Positions 22,040 to 34,084 of a DNA stretch of 64,000 nt are shown one piece after another. The stretch is taken from positions 163,359,681 to 163,423,680 of the forward strand of contig JAHLJT010009436.1 in NCBI GenBank assembly GCA_031308135.1. The letters run 5' to 3'. Both the position numbers and the translations under genes were made by a program. Source of the DNA: Acheta domesticus (Eukaryota; Arthropoda; Insecta; Orthoptera; Gryllidae). The notes under the pieces are model-generated. The model ran no database searches. It saw only the letters and a program-made list of their open reading frames with translations, and was not told the DNA's origin. Position 1 is the stretch's first letter. The number at the start of each line of letters is the position of its first letter.

Positions 22040-25000
22040 TGGAGTGGAGGAAGTCGTCTATATGTTAAAAGCCGCCGTTGAAAGCTATCTCCCAGGCCCC
22101 GCATCCATTCCCCGGGAAGAGCTTGGCAGTAGCCGCGTACTTCTCTCCTGAAGCGAGTTGCGAGTTGCTCTGCTATGTACAGCATGCGCTAGCACGATAT
22201 TGAGTTATATTCCGCTTGCAAGTTCGACGGGAGAGTTTTTTGGGTCGATGTTTCTTCTTCTCTTCGTTTTCTTTTCTTTCTCGCGACTGGGGTTTCATAA
22301 CACTCTGCCATAAGAACTACTTTATGGTAATGGGTTTCGATTTTGGATGCTGCGAATAAAATGAGAGTTTTATTGTCCATTCAGGCTTCCGATCTACATT
22401 TATTCTATTATGCTGTTCTACGAGCAGAATAATGTTTTACTTATTTCTGGAGAAATGTATATAATTTTTTCTAGATTATTTTTTTCAAAACTTTAATTAT
22501 TGCGAATGCAGTTCATATTTTTACTCAAAATTATGATTTTTTTTCATGAAGAAATTAGTTTTAATGTAATTTTTTTGGTTTGCTTTGGGTATTTCTTTAA
22601 TTAGTCCGTGAACTTAATGTTTTGTTTTTCTATGGTCCATTATGTTTGAATGATATCCATATTCTCGAATTATGTCTCTTGGGTAATTTAATCAATTTAC
22701 TAACGTTATTACTGTTGCATCTATCTAATTACACATCCTAAATATACCTTGATATAAAATTTCTTTGTAAGCAATAAATGGCTGTAATTCTGTTATTTTT
22801 CTTTATACGATTAAGTGGTTAATTATTGCATTCTATGACTTGTCCACAAGCAACTCTATTCATAATTTTATTTTGTTTCAGGTATGTTTGCTGAAAACGT
22901 TTGAAAATGTCTGGTTTTACATCTGCCGTTTGTAAGTAAAGTATAACTTTTACGTAAAAACTTAAAATATTTGTTCCTTATGACATCAGGATTGAAATGC
23001 TTTCTCAGATTTTTACAAACCGAGAATGAAAAAGTTTGCAACTACTAACAACATTTAGATATTTCAGCGTTTGAACAGAGAGCCTGGGTGTCTTTTAAGT
23101 GTGCGCATAACCAGTGCTTTGACCATCACCATAAATCAACAAGAACTCAGTCCTATGAATTAAATTCTACGTACTTTCTTGGAAGATAAGAAAAACTATT
23201 TGTAAGTTTTTTGGATGAAAAACATGCTGAGAAATGTTTGTTGAACGACAACGTGTGAAAACGTTTTGCGTAATAGAAGTAACCAACAAGACATTTACGA
23301 GGTTATTTTTCTTTAATATAAAACGTTTTCTTGTCTATTGAACTCTTGATTGCATTTTATAACCATGAAAAAATAAATATTTCAAGTTGAAGAATAACGG
23401 AAACAAACTGTTTTGAAACCAAAGCGCGTTTTACGCTGTAATATCTAATGCAATTTAATAATGGCTCAATGAAAGAGAGACTCTGATTGAGGAGAATTTG
23501 TGGACCGCATTTTAGTGAAATCTAATCTGTTTGATTCGGTTGTGTTTAATTAAACTTCTTTTGCTATCGTTATTTATGTCATACAATTGAATTTTTAATT
23601 ATTTTATCTTAGTTTCTTTTTTGTCTTGTAATTTTCATTTCATTATTAAAAAGTATTTTTGTGTTTTTAGCAAAGATCTGAACCTTGATGGTCATTTTTA
23701 ATGGCAAATTTTTGTCAAGTGTGTTTTATTTTGTAACACGGGCAACTAACTTTCACTACTGTGCATAATACAATGTGCAATGTGCGAATAACATTCTTCT
23801 AATAGGGTGATGCAAACTTCGCCCAGTACAGAACTACATTTGTAGTTGTGTAGTGTAGTAATGTATTTCTCGACGGCACACAATATAAACACTTTCGTCT
23901 TGTTCAACCGCGTTACGAATAAATGTTAAGTATTTCCAAAACTAAAGTTATTAAATTTCTAAATATTAAGTCATTCAGGAATGTTGGTGGTTGTTTTGTA
24001 AACAGTCAGTCTTGCTCCAGAAAAAATTTATTCATCGCAGTCGTAAAAGGTTTAGCCAATACTTTAGGTCGATGGAAAAGCAACACTTACGGTTTTTAAT
24101 ACCTTCAAGGAATATTCTTACTAAACAAGGAAACTGGCAGTAGGCATTTGGATGTAAATATGTAACTTACAAAATACAAAGTGATAAATTAGACACATTT
24201 CTTTCTTTAATTCGTGGATTGTAGTAAATTAATGCATTTAAATTTAATACAAGGACTTTAAATTTCATTCAAGTGTGTTTTGTTGGTTTGCTGCGCACAT
24301 GTGCTTGTGAATCATTTAAATAAAATGTCGGTTTCTACGAGACCTTTATTTACAAGGAAAAGGGCCACCATTATCTGAATTATTATCTCCCATCAGTCCT
24401 ACTGACAAACCTCAACAAGGTCAGGTACTTCGATGTTTAGTCAATTACCTCTCGCTAAGCAAGATGAGTGTATGATCCGCACACTTCGAGGTATAGGTGG
24501 TCCGAAGATGTTTTTATCTGTTTCAAGGAATGCTTATTTTAAGAAAACCCAACCACAGGTTTGATTTTCGTTAAGGATAACAAATAAATTTACGATAGAC
24601 AAAAATCCGAATTTTCGAGCTAAAAAAGCATCTCGCTTCATTAGGTGAAACTTCTAAGAGTCAACTACATAGCTAGTTTACTTTTAGCAGCTTGGAGCAC
24701 AAAATTACACTTGAGTAGATACATCTCCATAGAAAAGCAAAATTAAGTTATGTTTAGGACAAATAGAATATAAAGAAATTTAAATTGGTTTGCCAGATCT
24801 TAATACTTTGTCCCAATCATAGATATCCTTCAAGTACCTGTGATTGGGAGCGAGGGAAATATGCCTCTTTGTATAATTAAAGTAAAGATTCCAATCCTTT
24901 GTTCAATTCTTTCTTGAAATTTGTATAATCATATCATAGTTTGCGCTAGTTTTCTTTTCTTCAATACATGTTTTGTATATTTTTGTGTATGTCAGGCTAC

Positions 25001-25330
25001 TTCTTTTAAATAGTTTATTTATAAAGGTCGCATTAACATTAAGGGTAGTATTTGTAATACTGTAACTTGCGTATAAATTGTGTTGTGATTGTGCATGTCA
25101 GTTTTTGTTTTTCTTATAAACTTAGTAAGTTACACCCGAGCACAAGCATTTGCTCTTTCAAGGGAGTCTGCTGCATTTGTTAACTTACCTGAAAATTCAT
25201 AAAATGCATTATTGTTATTAATACCATTTTATCCGCATCCAATAATCTTCTAAAACAAGGTATTGATCAAGCTAAATAACTGAATTGCTGCGTATCTCAG
25301 AAAAGCCATGCGATAGAATTGTCGGCCAAG
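22040..25330. other. Long AT-rich spacer
   Basis: About 3.3 kb of AT-rich DNA with dense stops on both strands, and no tandem repeat, inverted terminal repeat or coding relic that I can see. Confidence 0.6.
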
Positions 25331-25960
25331 AAATAGCGTGGCCACTCTACCCGACGAAAGGAACTTTTGAGCGCATGTGGAGAAAAAGAGAGCGCGAGTG
25401 TGCGTGACAGAAAACGAGCACGTAGCTCTGTTGCCGTTTCTCTGTTAACCATCTTTCTTCCCAATCGTGCGCTCCGTTCAACTGCCCCCCCTCCCCCTCT
25501 TCCTTTTTTCTATCCCTCACTTCCCGCTCCCTCCCCCTCCCCCCACCTTCCACCACCCTCGTGTCCTCCCCTCTCCTTCCCAGTGCAGACACAGTGTCGC
25601 CGCCGAGCTGCCGGCCAGACGGCAAGCGACTGGAAAGTTAAGGATCCGCCCAGTAATAAGAAAACTGGATGGAATTTTATTTTGTGTAGGGACAACTTAT
25701 TTTTCCACCCCATTACACCGTCTTGTTATATAGATGGCGACCAATCATCCAATTGAGTGCCGGAGGAGCAGGGGTGGGTTGGGGCAGAACAAACTCTGCG
25801 GAAGGAACCGGAGAGGGGAAACAGGATCGTCGGAGGGAGCCGCGAAGGGCCGTCGCCTGCGAGGGGATTAGCCAGATCATTCGCCTGGAGACCGCGGCAG
25901 CTTCGAGTTGTAAAGTTGCGTTTCGCTTTTAATGTTTACTCACAATATTACGGAGTGCGG
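25331..25960. other. GC-richer block with polypyrimidine tract
   Basis: Contains a pyrimidine-rich tract at about 25485-25590 (cccctccccctcttcc and similar) and CpG-containing flanks. Small ORFs on both strands reflect composition. Confidence 0.4.
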
Positions 25961-26968
25961 TAATGAAGGTCCTTAAAGAAACGAAAGTTTTACAAGAGAC
26001 GATAGATATGGGAGTGATGTTATTGGAGAACTGACAGAGAAGGTCCTCGGTGTAAAAGGGATAAAAATGAAGGGCAACAACGTGTAGAAAGGATTGGTAA
26101 CTTCCGTTGTCAAACTTTGCCTTCCATTATTAAACAACATGAAAAATTAAAAGAATTTATTTCTGTCGTTATTCTGAATAATTTTGAATTAATCACAATG
26201 ATGAATGTCTATTAGTTTTACAGATATAAATAGTTTTCTAATTTCGTTGTTAAACAATTTTTAAATTGTGAAATAATAAATATTTCGAACCTTATCATTT
26301 GTGAGTGTAATGAAATTAAATGTGTAATAACAAGACACTTTGTAAACTCTGGAGATATTTAGAGTTATAGAAACTGCTGCTAATAGCAACATTTTGTATC
26401 AAATATTTGTTATTTTAGCGAAAATGCTTAACTTAACTATTTTTTCACGCTTTCTTTCGTTTTATTATACAACGCTCAATAGTGAATTCCCAAGTGCCAT
26501 GTTTTATAATCTGTTAAGCATCGCGTGCCGCTACTACGATTGTACTTTTCGTGACCCATGAACAACTGCACATTTTCCTGGTAGACCCATATTTGCGAAG
26601 TACTTTATTTTGTGGAAGTGACAAATGGGAAACCTCAAGATGATGGAATAACATTTGGACAACACTGGTAAAGTATGTTTTCTCATAGGAACGAGGAAAC
26701 GTAATAACTACGAAGGATTTGAGTCAATATGTCATTTGAAACTTTAATAATTTACTCTTGTCGGAAAAATTGTATTTTGATCCAGGTAAATGTAATCTTT
26801 TTAAAAAATGCATAAAATTCGCTGTAATCAAAGATGGGAGAAAAGTAGTAAGAAATAACAAATATAGCCATGTTCTTTTTACGTATTCCATATTTTGTTT
26901 CCTGTTTCATAAACACTTAAAAATGAAATACAGTAAATGAAATAGTCATTTTTGACGAACTTTCAAAT
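25961..26968. other. AT-rich spacer
   Basis: AT-rich DNA with no recognised feature. Confidence 0.5.
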
Positions 26969-27209
26969 CGACTTAGATGGCTGAGTGTATCTATTGATAA
27001 CATTACTGTGCCTCTGACCGGGAGGTCCTAGGGTTCGAGTACCGAAAGTGGCAAGGTTTTAGACACGAGCTAGGTATTTAGGTCGAATTCAACTTCTGTC
27101 TGTATACATGAGACTTTTAGCGGATAGCTACTCTGATCGGTAGTTTTCCGTGTTTTGGGGGATGGGGCGAATTCTAGGCGAATGCAGAAGGAGCTCCTAA
27201 AAAACTATG
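26969..27209 (+). mobile_element. SINE family A, 5' part of an interrupted copy
   Basis: The head gacttagatggctgagtg and B-box-like gggttcgagtacc are followed by body blocks to gagctcctaaaaaac, where another fragment is inserted. It resumes near 27428 with ccctaacaaacgggccatgg. Confidence 0.83.
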
Positions 27210-27427
27210 TATTCACTTCTTGTTTCTTTGAACGTTGTTTGATTAATTGATTTGTGTTTCCTGGCTCGTCAGTTGCTGAGGTCATTAGTGCCGTAAGTGT
27301 AATGCATGTTTTTATTACGGCAGGTTGCGGTGATCTTTAGCCGCTAAATTATGAAATCTAACGTCAACCTATACGTCGGCTTCCAGGGTTTCCTCCAATC
27401 AGGTATCACCAATCCGCGAAGCAACAT
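27210..27427 (-). mobile_element. SINE family A, 5'-truncated copy nested in another SINE
   Basis: Minus-strand 3' fragment: the tail complement (gattaattgatttgtgtttc, then gctgaggtcattagtgccg) and the region with caatcaggtatcacc. Its flanks cctaaaaaac (left) and ccctaacaaac (right) are both copies of the host SINE block ccctaacaaac, consistent with a target duplication of about 10 bp. Confidence 0.78.
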
Positions 27428-27782
27428 TTCACGGGACCCTAACAAACGGGCCATGGGCCGCGTGCGTTCTGTTCTTCCTCTTCCTTCTGCTAACCTCCCC
27501 CCCTTACTTACTTACTTACATACTTACACACACACACACAGTTATATGCCCTACACAATCACACATGTCGGGAACTTGGAGCGTGACCCGGCTGAAATGG
27601 TGCTCATTGGATGGGCGATACCTGATTGGGGAAACCACGCAAGCTAATGTGTAGACTGGCGCTGGATTTCACCATTTAGCGTGTAAAATCACCGCCACCT
27701 GCAGTAAGGAAAACGCGCACTATACTTGCGGAACTATTGATTAGCACTTGACGCGCCCGTAAAAACTAGTCAATTAATCAAA
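27428..27782 (+). mobile_element. SINE family A, 3' part of the interrupted copy
   Basis: Continues with aacaaacgggccatgggccg, a pyrimidine block, a CA tract and the tail block ttgcggaactattgattagc, ending tgacgcgcccg and caattaatcaaac. Together with 26969-27209 it makes one standard copy. Confidence 0.82.
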
Positions 27783-28238
27783 CAACGTTCAAAGAAATAC
27801 GAAGTGAATACACTGTAAAATACATTGATATACATTTGTATTCGTGAACTTCGGGTGCAAACTGAAAGCGAAGAATCTTTTACACTGCTGACAATAACTG
27901 TTTTCGTAAAATGTGGTTTTGACCGTATCGAAGTACGATGTTTTGAGAAGCAATACATATTTTCACGCAAAGTCTATCAAATCAAAGAAGGAAAATGGAA
28001 GAGAAAGACGTAGAAGGATTGAAATGGGAAGAGAAAAAATGGTAAACGCTTCCTATCCTTGTTTTGTTATTGTAAGTTCTAGGGGAAGACGAAGAGGAAG
28101 AAAATGTGTAAAATAATTATTTCTATATAGCGAAGAAGATGGAAAGGAAGGAGATAAAGAGAAATATGATGAGGAAGATATGTAGGCAGGGATGAAAAAG
28201 GCATGAAGGATAGAGAAATAAAGACATGAGGAAAACGG
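27783..28238. other. Spacer
   Basis: AT- and purine-rich DNA with no recognised gene. Confidence 0.45.
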
Positions 28239-28440
28239 GAATAAAAAGAAAGCTAATAGGAAGGCGGGAATAAAAAGAAAGCTAAGGGGGAAGGCGGGAA
28301 TCAAAAGAAAGCTAAGGGGAAGGCGGGAATCAAAAGAAAACTAAGGGAAAGGCGGGAATCAATAGGAAGCTAAGAGGAAGGCGTGAATAAAAAGAAAGAT
28401 AAAATTAAGTCAGGCGAGAAGAAAAAGATAAACATAAAAG
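28239..28440. repeat. 29-30-bp purine-rich minisatellite
   Basis: About six units of gggaatcaaaagaaagctaa plus ggggaaggc, diverging at the ends. Strong purine strand bias. Confidence 0.88.
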
Positions 28441-28554
28441 ACAGGCGAGAAAAAATTAAAGCTGAGAGAAAAGAATAGGTAGGGAGTGGTTGAATCGGTG
28501 TTTTTCACAAGTTGTCCAGAACACGAATCCACACCTGCCTGGCTTTCTGCTCGA

Positions 28555-28930
28555 GTAAATGACTCGTTCTCCGTGGGGCGGGCGGGCGGGGGTGGGGCGG
28601 GCAGAGGCGTGCGTCGGAGCGTGCGGGCCGCCCCCATCGATCTGCCTGCGGGCGCGGGCTGCCGAGTGCCTGGGGCCGAGGGCCGCGGGCGGGCGGGCGG
28701 GCGACGGCGCTCGTCAAAAGCGACGCCGGGCACGCGCCCATCGATTGCCGCGCCGCCCGCCCCGCCCCGCCCCGGCGGCGGCGGCCTCCTCCAGGCGGCG
28801 TTTGTCGCCCCCGCGCCCCTTTCGGCGCCCATCGATTGCGCGGGCGAGGGCCGGCCGCGCGACGCGACGCGACGCGCCTCTGCGGGAAACGCCCTGCTTG
28901 CCGTGCCGCTAGGGGGTGCCGGGAATGCGC
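28555..28930. promoter_or_regulatory. CpG island with three CCATCGAT motifs
   Basis: Very CpG-rich with GGCG runs. Three copies of cccatcgat occur (near 28633, 28737 and 28828), roughly 90-105 bp apart. Long ORFs on both strands arise from the GC content and match no family. It could be a promoter-type CpG island. A SINE is inserted immediately to its right. Confidence 0.4.
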
Positions 28931-28936
28931 TACCGA

Positions 28937-29441
28937 CTTGGGGTGTCACTTGATGTCAACGCTGTGTCTCTGGCCGGGCGGTCCTAGGGCGCGAGTCCCG
29001 ACGACGACAGGGTTTTTGGCAGTGGATCAACCCTAGGGCACTAGCCACGGCGAATTCAGTCGCTGCCTGGAGCAGACTTCTAGCGGCCGGATACTCTGGT
29101 CGGTAGTTTTCCGTGGTCTCTCCAATCAACACCTGGCGAATCCCGGAGCAGAAACCATACAAACGGGCCAAGGACCGCGCACGATTTTTCCTTACTCTTC
29201 CTTCTCCTATCCTTGCCCCTATAATACACACACTTACTTGTTCTATAATACATCACATGCCGGGAGAGCAGTCGGAGGTTTAAATCTGGACCCGCTGGGG
29301 ACGGTGCCTCGCTCGGTCTGCGCCGGATTTCGCCATCCAGCCAGACTGGAAGACCAAGCCACCTTCCGAAGAAAAACATGCACTACACCTACGGGACTAA
29401 TCTTTTGTGTTGACACGCCCGCAAACACCAATTAATCAGAT
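28937..29441 (+). mobile_element. SINE family A copy
   Basis: The head is cut or diverged (ggggtgtcacttgatgtcaa; B-box region gcgcgagtcccgac). Blocks gaattcagtcgctgcctgg, tagttttccgtggtctctcc and aacgggccaaggaccgcgc and the tail acgggactaatc with tgacacgcccg and caccaattaatca are clear. Confidence 0.87.
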
Positions 29442-31126
29442 AAAGCGTTCTTAGCGGCGACATTTTCGTTATTGCATTCGAAATTATTATCGTTGTTGCG
29501 GTCAGTGTCATCATTGTAGAAATAGTCATAATTACCATGGTTATATTACCCTTTTCAACTTCTTCATCTTTGTTGTCAGAGTTATACGCAAACATTTGAG
29601 TGAATTTGTAAGTGGCGTTTTCTACTCCGACATCAGGGCCTTATGTCGGAGACGGAGAAGATAAAATATTTTTTTTCTAAAATAATTGCGTACATAAGTA
29701 TTTACTTACAAGGAACATGAAGTGAAGGCATGTAATAATCTTCAAGATTGCACTTGTATATTGTGTTCATAATAAGAAAGACACAGGTTTGGTTGCATCT
29801 CCTCAAATCGTCTGGAGGAATTAATGTCTATAGATGACTCTCCCAAATTAGTAAAGCCGTCTTCTCACTTTGTTTTGTACTCCGACATCAGGTTGTTGAA
29901 TGAGTTGCGTCTCGTGACTTCACGGCACACTCACCATTGCTAACCACTAATCTACTATAATATTAATTCTGCACGTCCTACCAACAATTAATTTGGATAT
30001 CACGCATATTCGTGTGAATATTTTCGCATGTATGTTGCTAATCACCCTGTTTTTTATATGATGTGAACTTGTCTTCCACTTAATTGGGAATATCCGTTGC
30101 GTATCGCGCTGGCGAGCAGAGGGGTGAGGTTCCAACCCTGCACCCCAGGCGTCGCTGCCATCGCTGCCGACGCATCGGAGCGGCACTAATGCCCCGCTTT
30201 TCGCGCCAGTTCATCTCCAATGTAAATTTATGGACATGTTTAGAGAATATTTTAATTTGAATTGTGTCCAGCTTTGGATGACCGAATATACAGGACCACC
30301 TTTTTAGATATTTTCACCCGAAATTTGTTGGCATCGCTTTATGTTTGTTTGGATATGCTTTGAATATTCTAATAATTGCTTCAGTAGCTCCTTAGTTTTA
30401 TACTTCTTACAATGAAGAATAGTCAGCCAGTTTTTACAAACCACAAACTAATTAGTTTTTGTTGAATAATGGGCTAAACTCTACCAGCTGCAGTCTTCTT
30501 GTCTTCTAATAGCTCATTTTTAATGAACATTTGACTTGTTTCAAAATAATGTTGATTTAATTTGATCAAGTCATTTAATATACACCTGAATAAATCCGGA
30601 TCAAGTAATGTAGAAATCCGGATCAAGTAATGTAGAATCATCATTTAAAATAATTCACACATTTGACACGATGTAATTTCTGATACCAGTTTCTTTAGGC
30701 GTGACGAATAAAATGTGCCCTTACTTACGTGACTAGAAACAAAGTGTGTGAAATCAACAACTGTTTATATTATAAAACTATATTCGTCCCTTTTTCGTTG
30801 CTACGAAGGAAAACATTCTTGACGTTCAGGAAGGGACACAAATAGCAGAATACAATGTTTCAATACAATAAATTAAACCTACACAGTACCACATTAAAAT
30901 TATTCTCCTTTAATGCAATTGCACTTAAAATGACTGGTTTCCAACGTACAGTTCAATTTCAATTCAACCCTTCTTATGCCCGATTGATATTTTAAGACTG
31001 TGGTTCTGAAGGTTTCTGCACAAACCACACGCGTTAAAAACTGACTGCAACTTTTCTTGCGAGTAACAGAACATAATGACAAATTATATTATTAGATATG
31101 CAGATATTAGTGTTATTAGCATAAAA
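29442..31126. other. AT-rich spacer with small duplications
   Basis: No gene recognised. A short inverted repeat (ctccgacat ... atgtcggag) lies at 29618-29650 and the motif ctccgacatcagg recurs near 29880. The phrase gaaatccggatcaagtaatg is duplicated in tandem near 30594-30633. A GC-richer stretch lies at 30090-30200. Confidence 0.5.
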
Positions 31127-31130
31127 TTAA

Positions 31131-31760
31131 CTTTCCAGCGGGCGCGCTGTCGTAAATTTTACGACAGTAGCAGATTTTTTTGTTTTGCTGTCAACTCATT
31201 GTTGTCAAAGACATCTACGTTCTTGGTATTCCTTGCAGGTATCTTTAGTGATGCATTCCTGCAGCCCCTGTTTAGTTTGCACGCAATATTCAGTTTTTGT
31301 AACGCTCTATTCGGGATAAGTGCATAGTGACGTAAACTTTACGCTGCGCGCCGGCTGTTATGCTAAAATATTGCATAATAATTTGGCCTAATCGAAATTT
31401 TCTGTAAAATGCCCAGATAAAGAATTAATGTGAACGAAAATCACAATATTCTTCACGAGCTGTCTCATCGGAGGAAGATCATGAATTGGATTGTGACAGT
31501 GACAGTAAACGTTGAAAATATAGACGAGCATCAGAACGATACTGGATCGGAACAAGATTTTTTTGAGACTACTTTTTTTTATACGAACGTTTATCAACGG
31601 AAATGTTTTTTGGTAGTAAATATTATTCTTAGATATTATAATGCGACATAAAATTCCATTGTTCTACAATTTCTTTGATTTGTTCAAGAGTCATTGAATG
31701 TCGTAAAATTTACGACACGCGCCTGCTGGTGTGAACATTTTACGCGCGCCCACTGGAAGG
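31131..31760. mobile_element. piggyBac-like element, TTAA-flanked, with palindromic subterminal sites
   Basis: TTAA flanks lie at 31127-31130 and 31761-31764. Ends: left ctttccagcgggcgcgc; right, reverse-complemented, ccttccagtgggcgcgc, 15 of 17 identical. The near-palindromes tgtcgtaaattttacgaca (about 31147-31166) and tgtcgtaaaatttacgaca (about 31699-31718) sit inside the ends, with a related gacgtaaactttacg near 31331. At 630 bp it is non-autonomous. A degenerate acidic coding stretch inside suggests derivation from a piggyBac transposase gene. Confidence 0.8.
31463..31580 (+). pseudogene. Possible piggyBac transposase N-terminal remnant
   Basis: With one frame change, the plus strand reads SSEEDHELDCDSDS and then NVENIDEHQNDTGSEQD, an acidic, Ser-rich stretch of the kind that precedes the catalytic core in piggyBac transposases; the EHQNDTGSEQD portion is especially suggestive. 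There is no catalytic domain and the frame is broken. Confidence is limited by the low specificity of acidic sequence. Confidence 0.45.
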
Positions 31761-31764
31761 TTAA

Positions 31765-32295
31765 ATTAATAAACTGTACGCATGTTATTCATTTCCCAGT
31801 AGTCAAAAAACCTTTAAAATATTTTAAAATCAATAAATGTGATGGGCTTGGCAAAAGCGTTTTTGAATATCCATCTCAAAATACAACTATTTCAAATTTG
31901 GTAAAAGTTTTAAAATTAATTGTTGTGTGAGCTTTCCGCAATAGTGTAAAATGCAAATTTAATTGGACCACTTCATGGCGCACCTGGGAACGCATTGTGA
32001 CAAACTGCTGTGTCGACAAACAGGTTGAAAACCCTGATGGCAGAAAATACAAAATGTAATATTATTGTTATTATTTATTTAATATATCTCACAAATTTGT
32101 TTGAATCTGTCAGTTCACATTCAAGATATACCTACAAGGAGATAGTGAAGAAGTTAGAAAAGTGAATTTTTAATAATGAGACAGGAAAAGGAAGTGTGAT
32201 TGCTGGTACCCAGTGATGCATCTCCGGTGAGTGGTGCCACAGCGCACGCCACGTGAGTGTAGCGCATGTTATATCCTGGAGGCGCTGGTGATCCT
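31765..32295. other. Spacer
   Basis: AT-rich DNA then moderate GC, with no recognised gene. Confidence 0.45.
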
Positions 32296-32299
32296 CACT

Positions 32300-32625
32300 C
32301 ACTGGAGCTTGAAATGCACGTGCGGTTGTTTTCCCATCCACCTATCTCGTCAGCTTGGCACCACCCGGTCCCAGCCGGGATAAACTCTAAACTGTCGACT
32401 GACCAAGAGTGTAGTAGTGTAAGTGTGTGTAAGAGAGAGGAGGGCACAAGGATGAGAGAACAAAGGTCACGTGCACTTCGTGTCCCGTTCGTCAGGATAC
32501 TGTTCCAGCATTTGCCTTGTATGGTTCGGAGAGACTACGGGAAACTACTGAAGAGAGCAGCTGGTCGCTAGGATTCTGCTCCATTGGGGCTGAACTCGGC
32601 CAGATTTTCAGGTAGTGTCGTAAGA
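32300..32625 (-). mobile_element. SINE family A, strongly diverged fragment
   Basis: On the minus strand the order of blocks is retained in degenerate form: gctgaactcggcc (gaattcag block), gggaaactactgaagagagc, gttccagcatttgcc (aggcaaatgctgg complement), gtcccgttcgtcaggatact, a CA-type tract and agccgggataa. It is one of the oldest copies in the window. Confidence 0.68.
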
Positions 32626-32910
32626 CCACCACCATCATAACTGGAAACTTACGAATATCGATCAGAAACCATGCAGCGGAAGCAGTTTTCTAAAAAAATA
32701 TTTATTTTAGGTCGCTTTATAATCTACTAAGGTCATCAGCGACCACTATTAATTTACATGTCAATAACTGTTATTATACCTTATAACAATCAAAATGATT
32801 AAATTCAAAGTTATACACCAGAGCTACATTTTGTAAGTTATAACAAACAGAAATATAAAGTACAATGAATTTTTACAATTATCTAGATCAGTTTATCAAG
32901 ACCAGCAATA
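32626..32910. other. AT-rich spacer
   Basis: No recognised feature. Confidence 0.45.
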
Positions 32911-32914
32911 TTAA

Positions 32915-33577
32915 CCCTCCGGCGGTCGCGTCCCATCATTTCCCAACAGCAGGCGCGTGCGGCACTCCGTGCCACGTTTTTCAACTTCGATTTTCGCGTC
33001 AATAGTTATTACTTTTGTTATGGAATGTGAAGTAAATATTCTTTTTTATGTTTTATACATTTTACTTTATAAAAACTAAATACCAAAAGAAATAACTATA
33101 TTAATAAGGATCTAATCCATCACTCGCTTCCTCCGTGTCTTGGCACGTGTTATATGTCATTATCGGGGAATAAATACGGTGCAAACGTGCCTTCTAACGT
33201 TTCTGCGAAAACAACGCATTTAAATTTGAATTAGCATTTAATACTTCAAAATATGTATCATAAAGCTCAATAACAAAGCAGCAGTAAGAATTGTAGTGGA
33301 TAAAATAAGCAAATATTATACTTACATAACAATATTTTACAAACATACGCGTTACTTTACAAACATACGCGTGCGGTAGGGAGTGCCGCAAATTCAAATT
33401 ACTAATGAATAACGGTCGATCGGCAGTGTCTAAAATCGTGATTTGAGTGTCATCCGGTTGAAATTATAATGAATAAAGAATAACTATGAGCTCAATAGTG
33501 TGACACCAATTATTTACACGAAATCAACAAAAATGTAAGAATGCGGCACCGAGTGCCGCTACGCGCCCGCCGGAGGG
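32915..33577. mobile_element. piggyBac-like MITE, TTAA-flanked
   Basis: TTAA at 32911-32914 and 33578-33581. Ends: left ccctccggcggtcgcg; right, reverse-complemented, ccctccggcgggcgcg, 15 of 16 identical. Subterminal hairpin motifs gcggcactccgtgcc (near 32960) and gcggcaccgagtgccgc (near 33544), plus gtagggagtgccgc near 33376, look like repeated binding sites. A direct repeat acaaacatacgcgt lies near 33340-33372. At 663 bp there is no convincing transposase frame. The ends are similar to, but distinct from, those of the element at 31131-31760. Confidence 0.85.
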
Positions 33578-33581
33578 TTAA

Positions 33582-33845
33582 GATAGTTTAACAGTTACAG
33601 CAAGAGTTATTGTTGTCCATTTCTTCTCACATTAAGACAGAATAGAAACTCTTTGCTGTAAATATTCATTGTTTTATAGATTTACTGTTGTTTATATTCA
33701 TTAACAAGCAGTCCCACTTTGTAAGACCCTCGAAAAATTATGCATAAGTTATTATTGTAAAAATTGTTAAAATCCTTTGTAAGGCAACAACTTGCGATCA
33801 AGGAGAATTATAATAAATAAAAAAAATGGAATTATTGTTATCGGG
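33582..33845. other. AT-rich spacer
   Basis: No recognised feature. Confidence 0.45.
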
Positions 33846-34080
33846 ACGTGGTAGATGTGAAGGGGGATGGCAGCGCGGTTGGGCCTGCGCGGACGACGCA
33901 CGGTGGCATCCTCGCCCCGGCGCCGGCCGTGCCTTATTGGCGCGGTTGCCATCGGCGGCGCTTCGCTGACGCAGCACTCGCTCCCTCGCACGGAGCCCCC
34001 GTCCTCGCCCCCGCGCCTTCACGCCCGTCCGCGTCCCCGAAGCCACCTTCCCTCCCCCTTCGTCCTCGATTCTCCATGCC
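33846..34080. other. CpG-dense block
   Basis: CpG-rich DNA immediately upstream of a SINE. The several ORFs of 70-124 codons across it on both strands have no domain and run into the SINE, so none is annotated. Confidence 0.4.
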
Positions 34081-34084
34081 CTCG

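Noticed and set aside
28410..28953. 179-codon minus and 155-codon plus ORFs in the CpG island
   Set aside because: Both strands open because of GC richness; no recognisable domain, and the minus frame runs into AT-rich minisatellite DNA.
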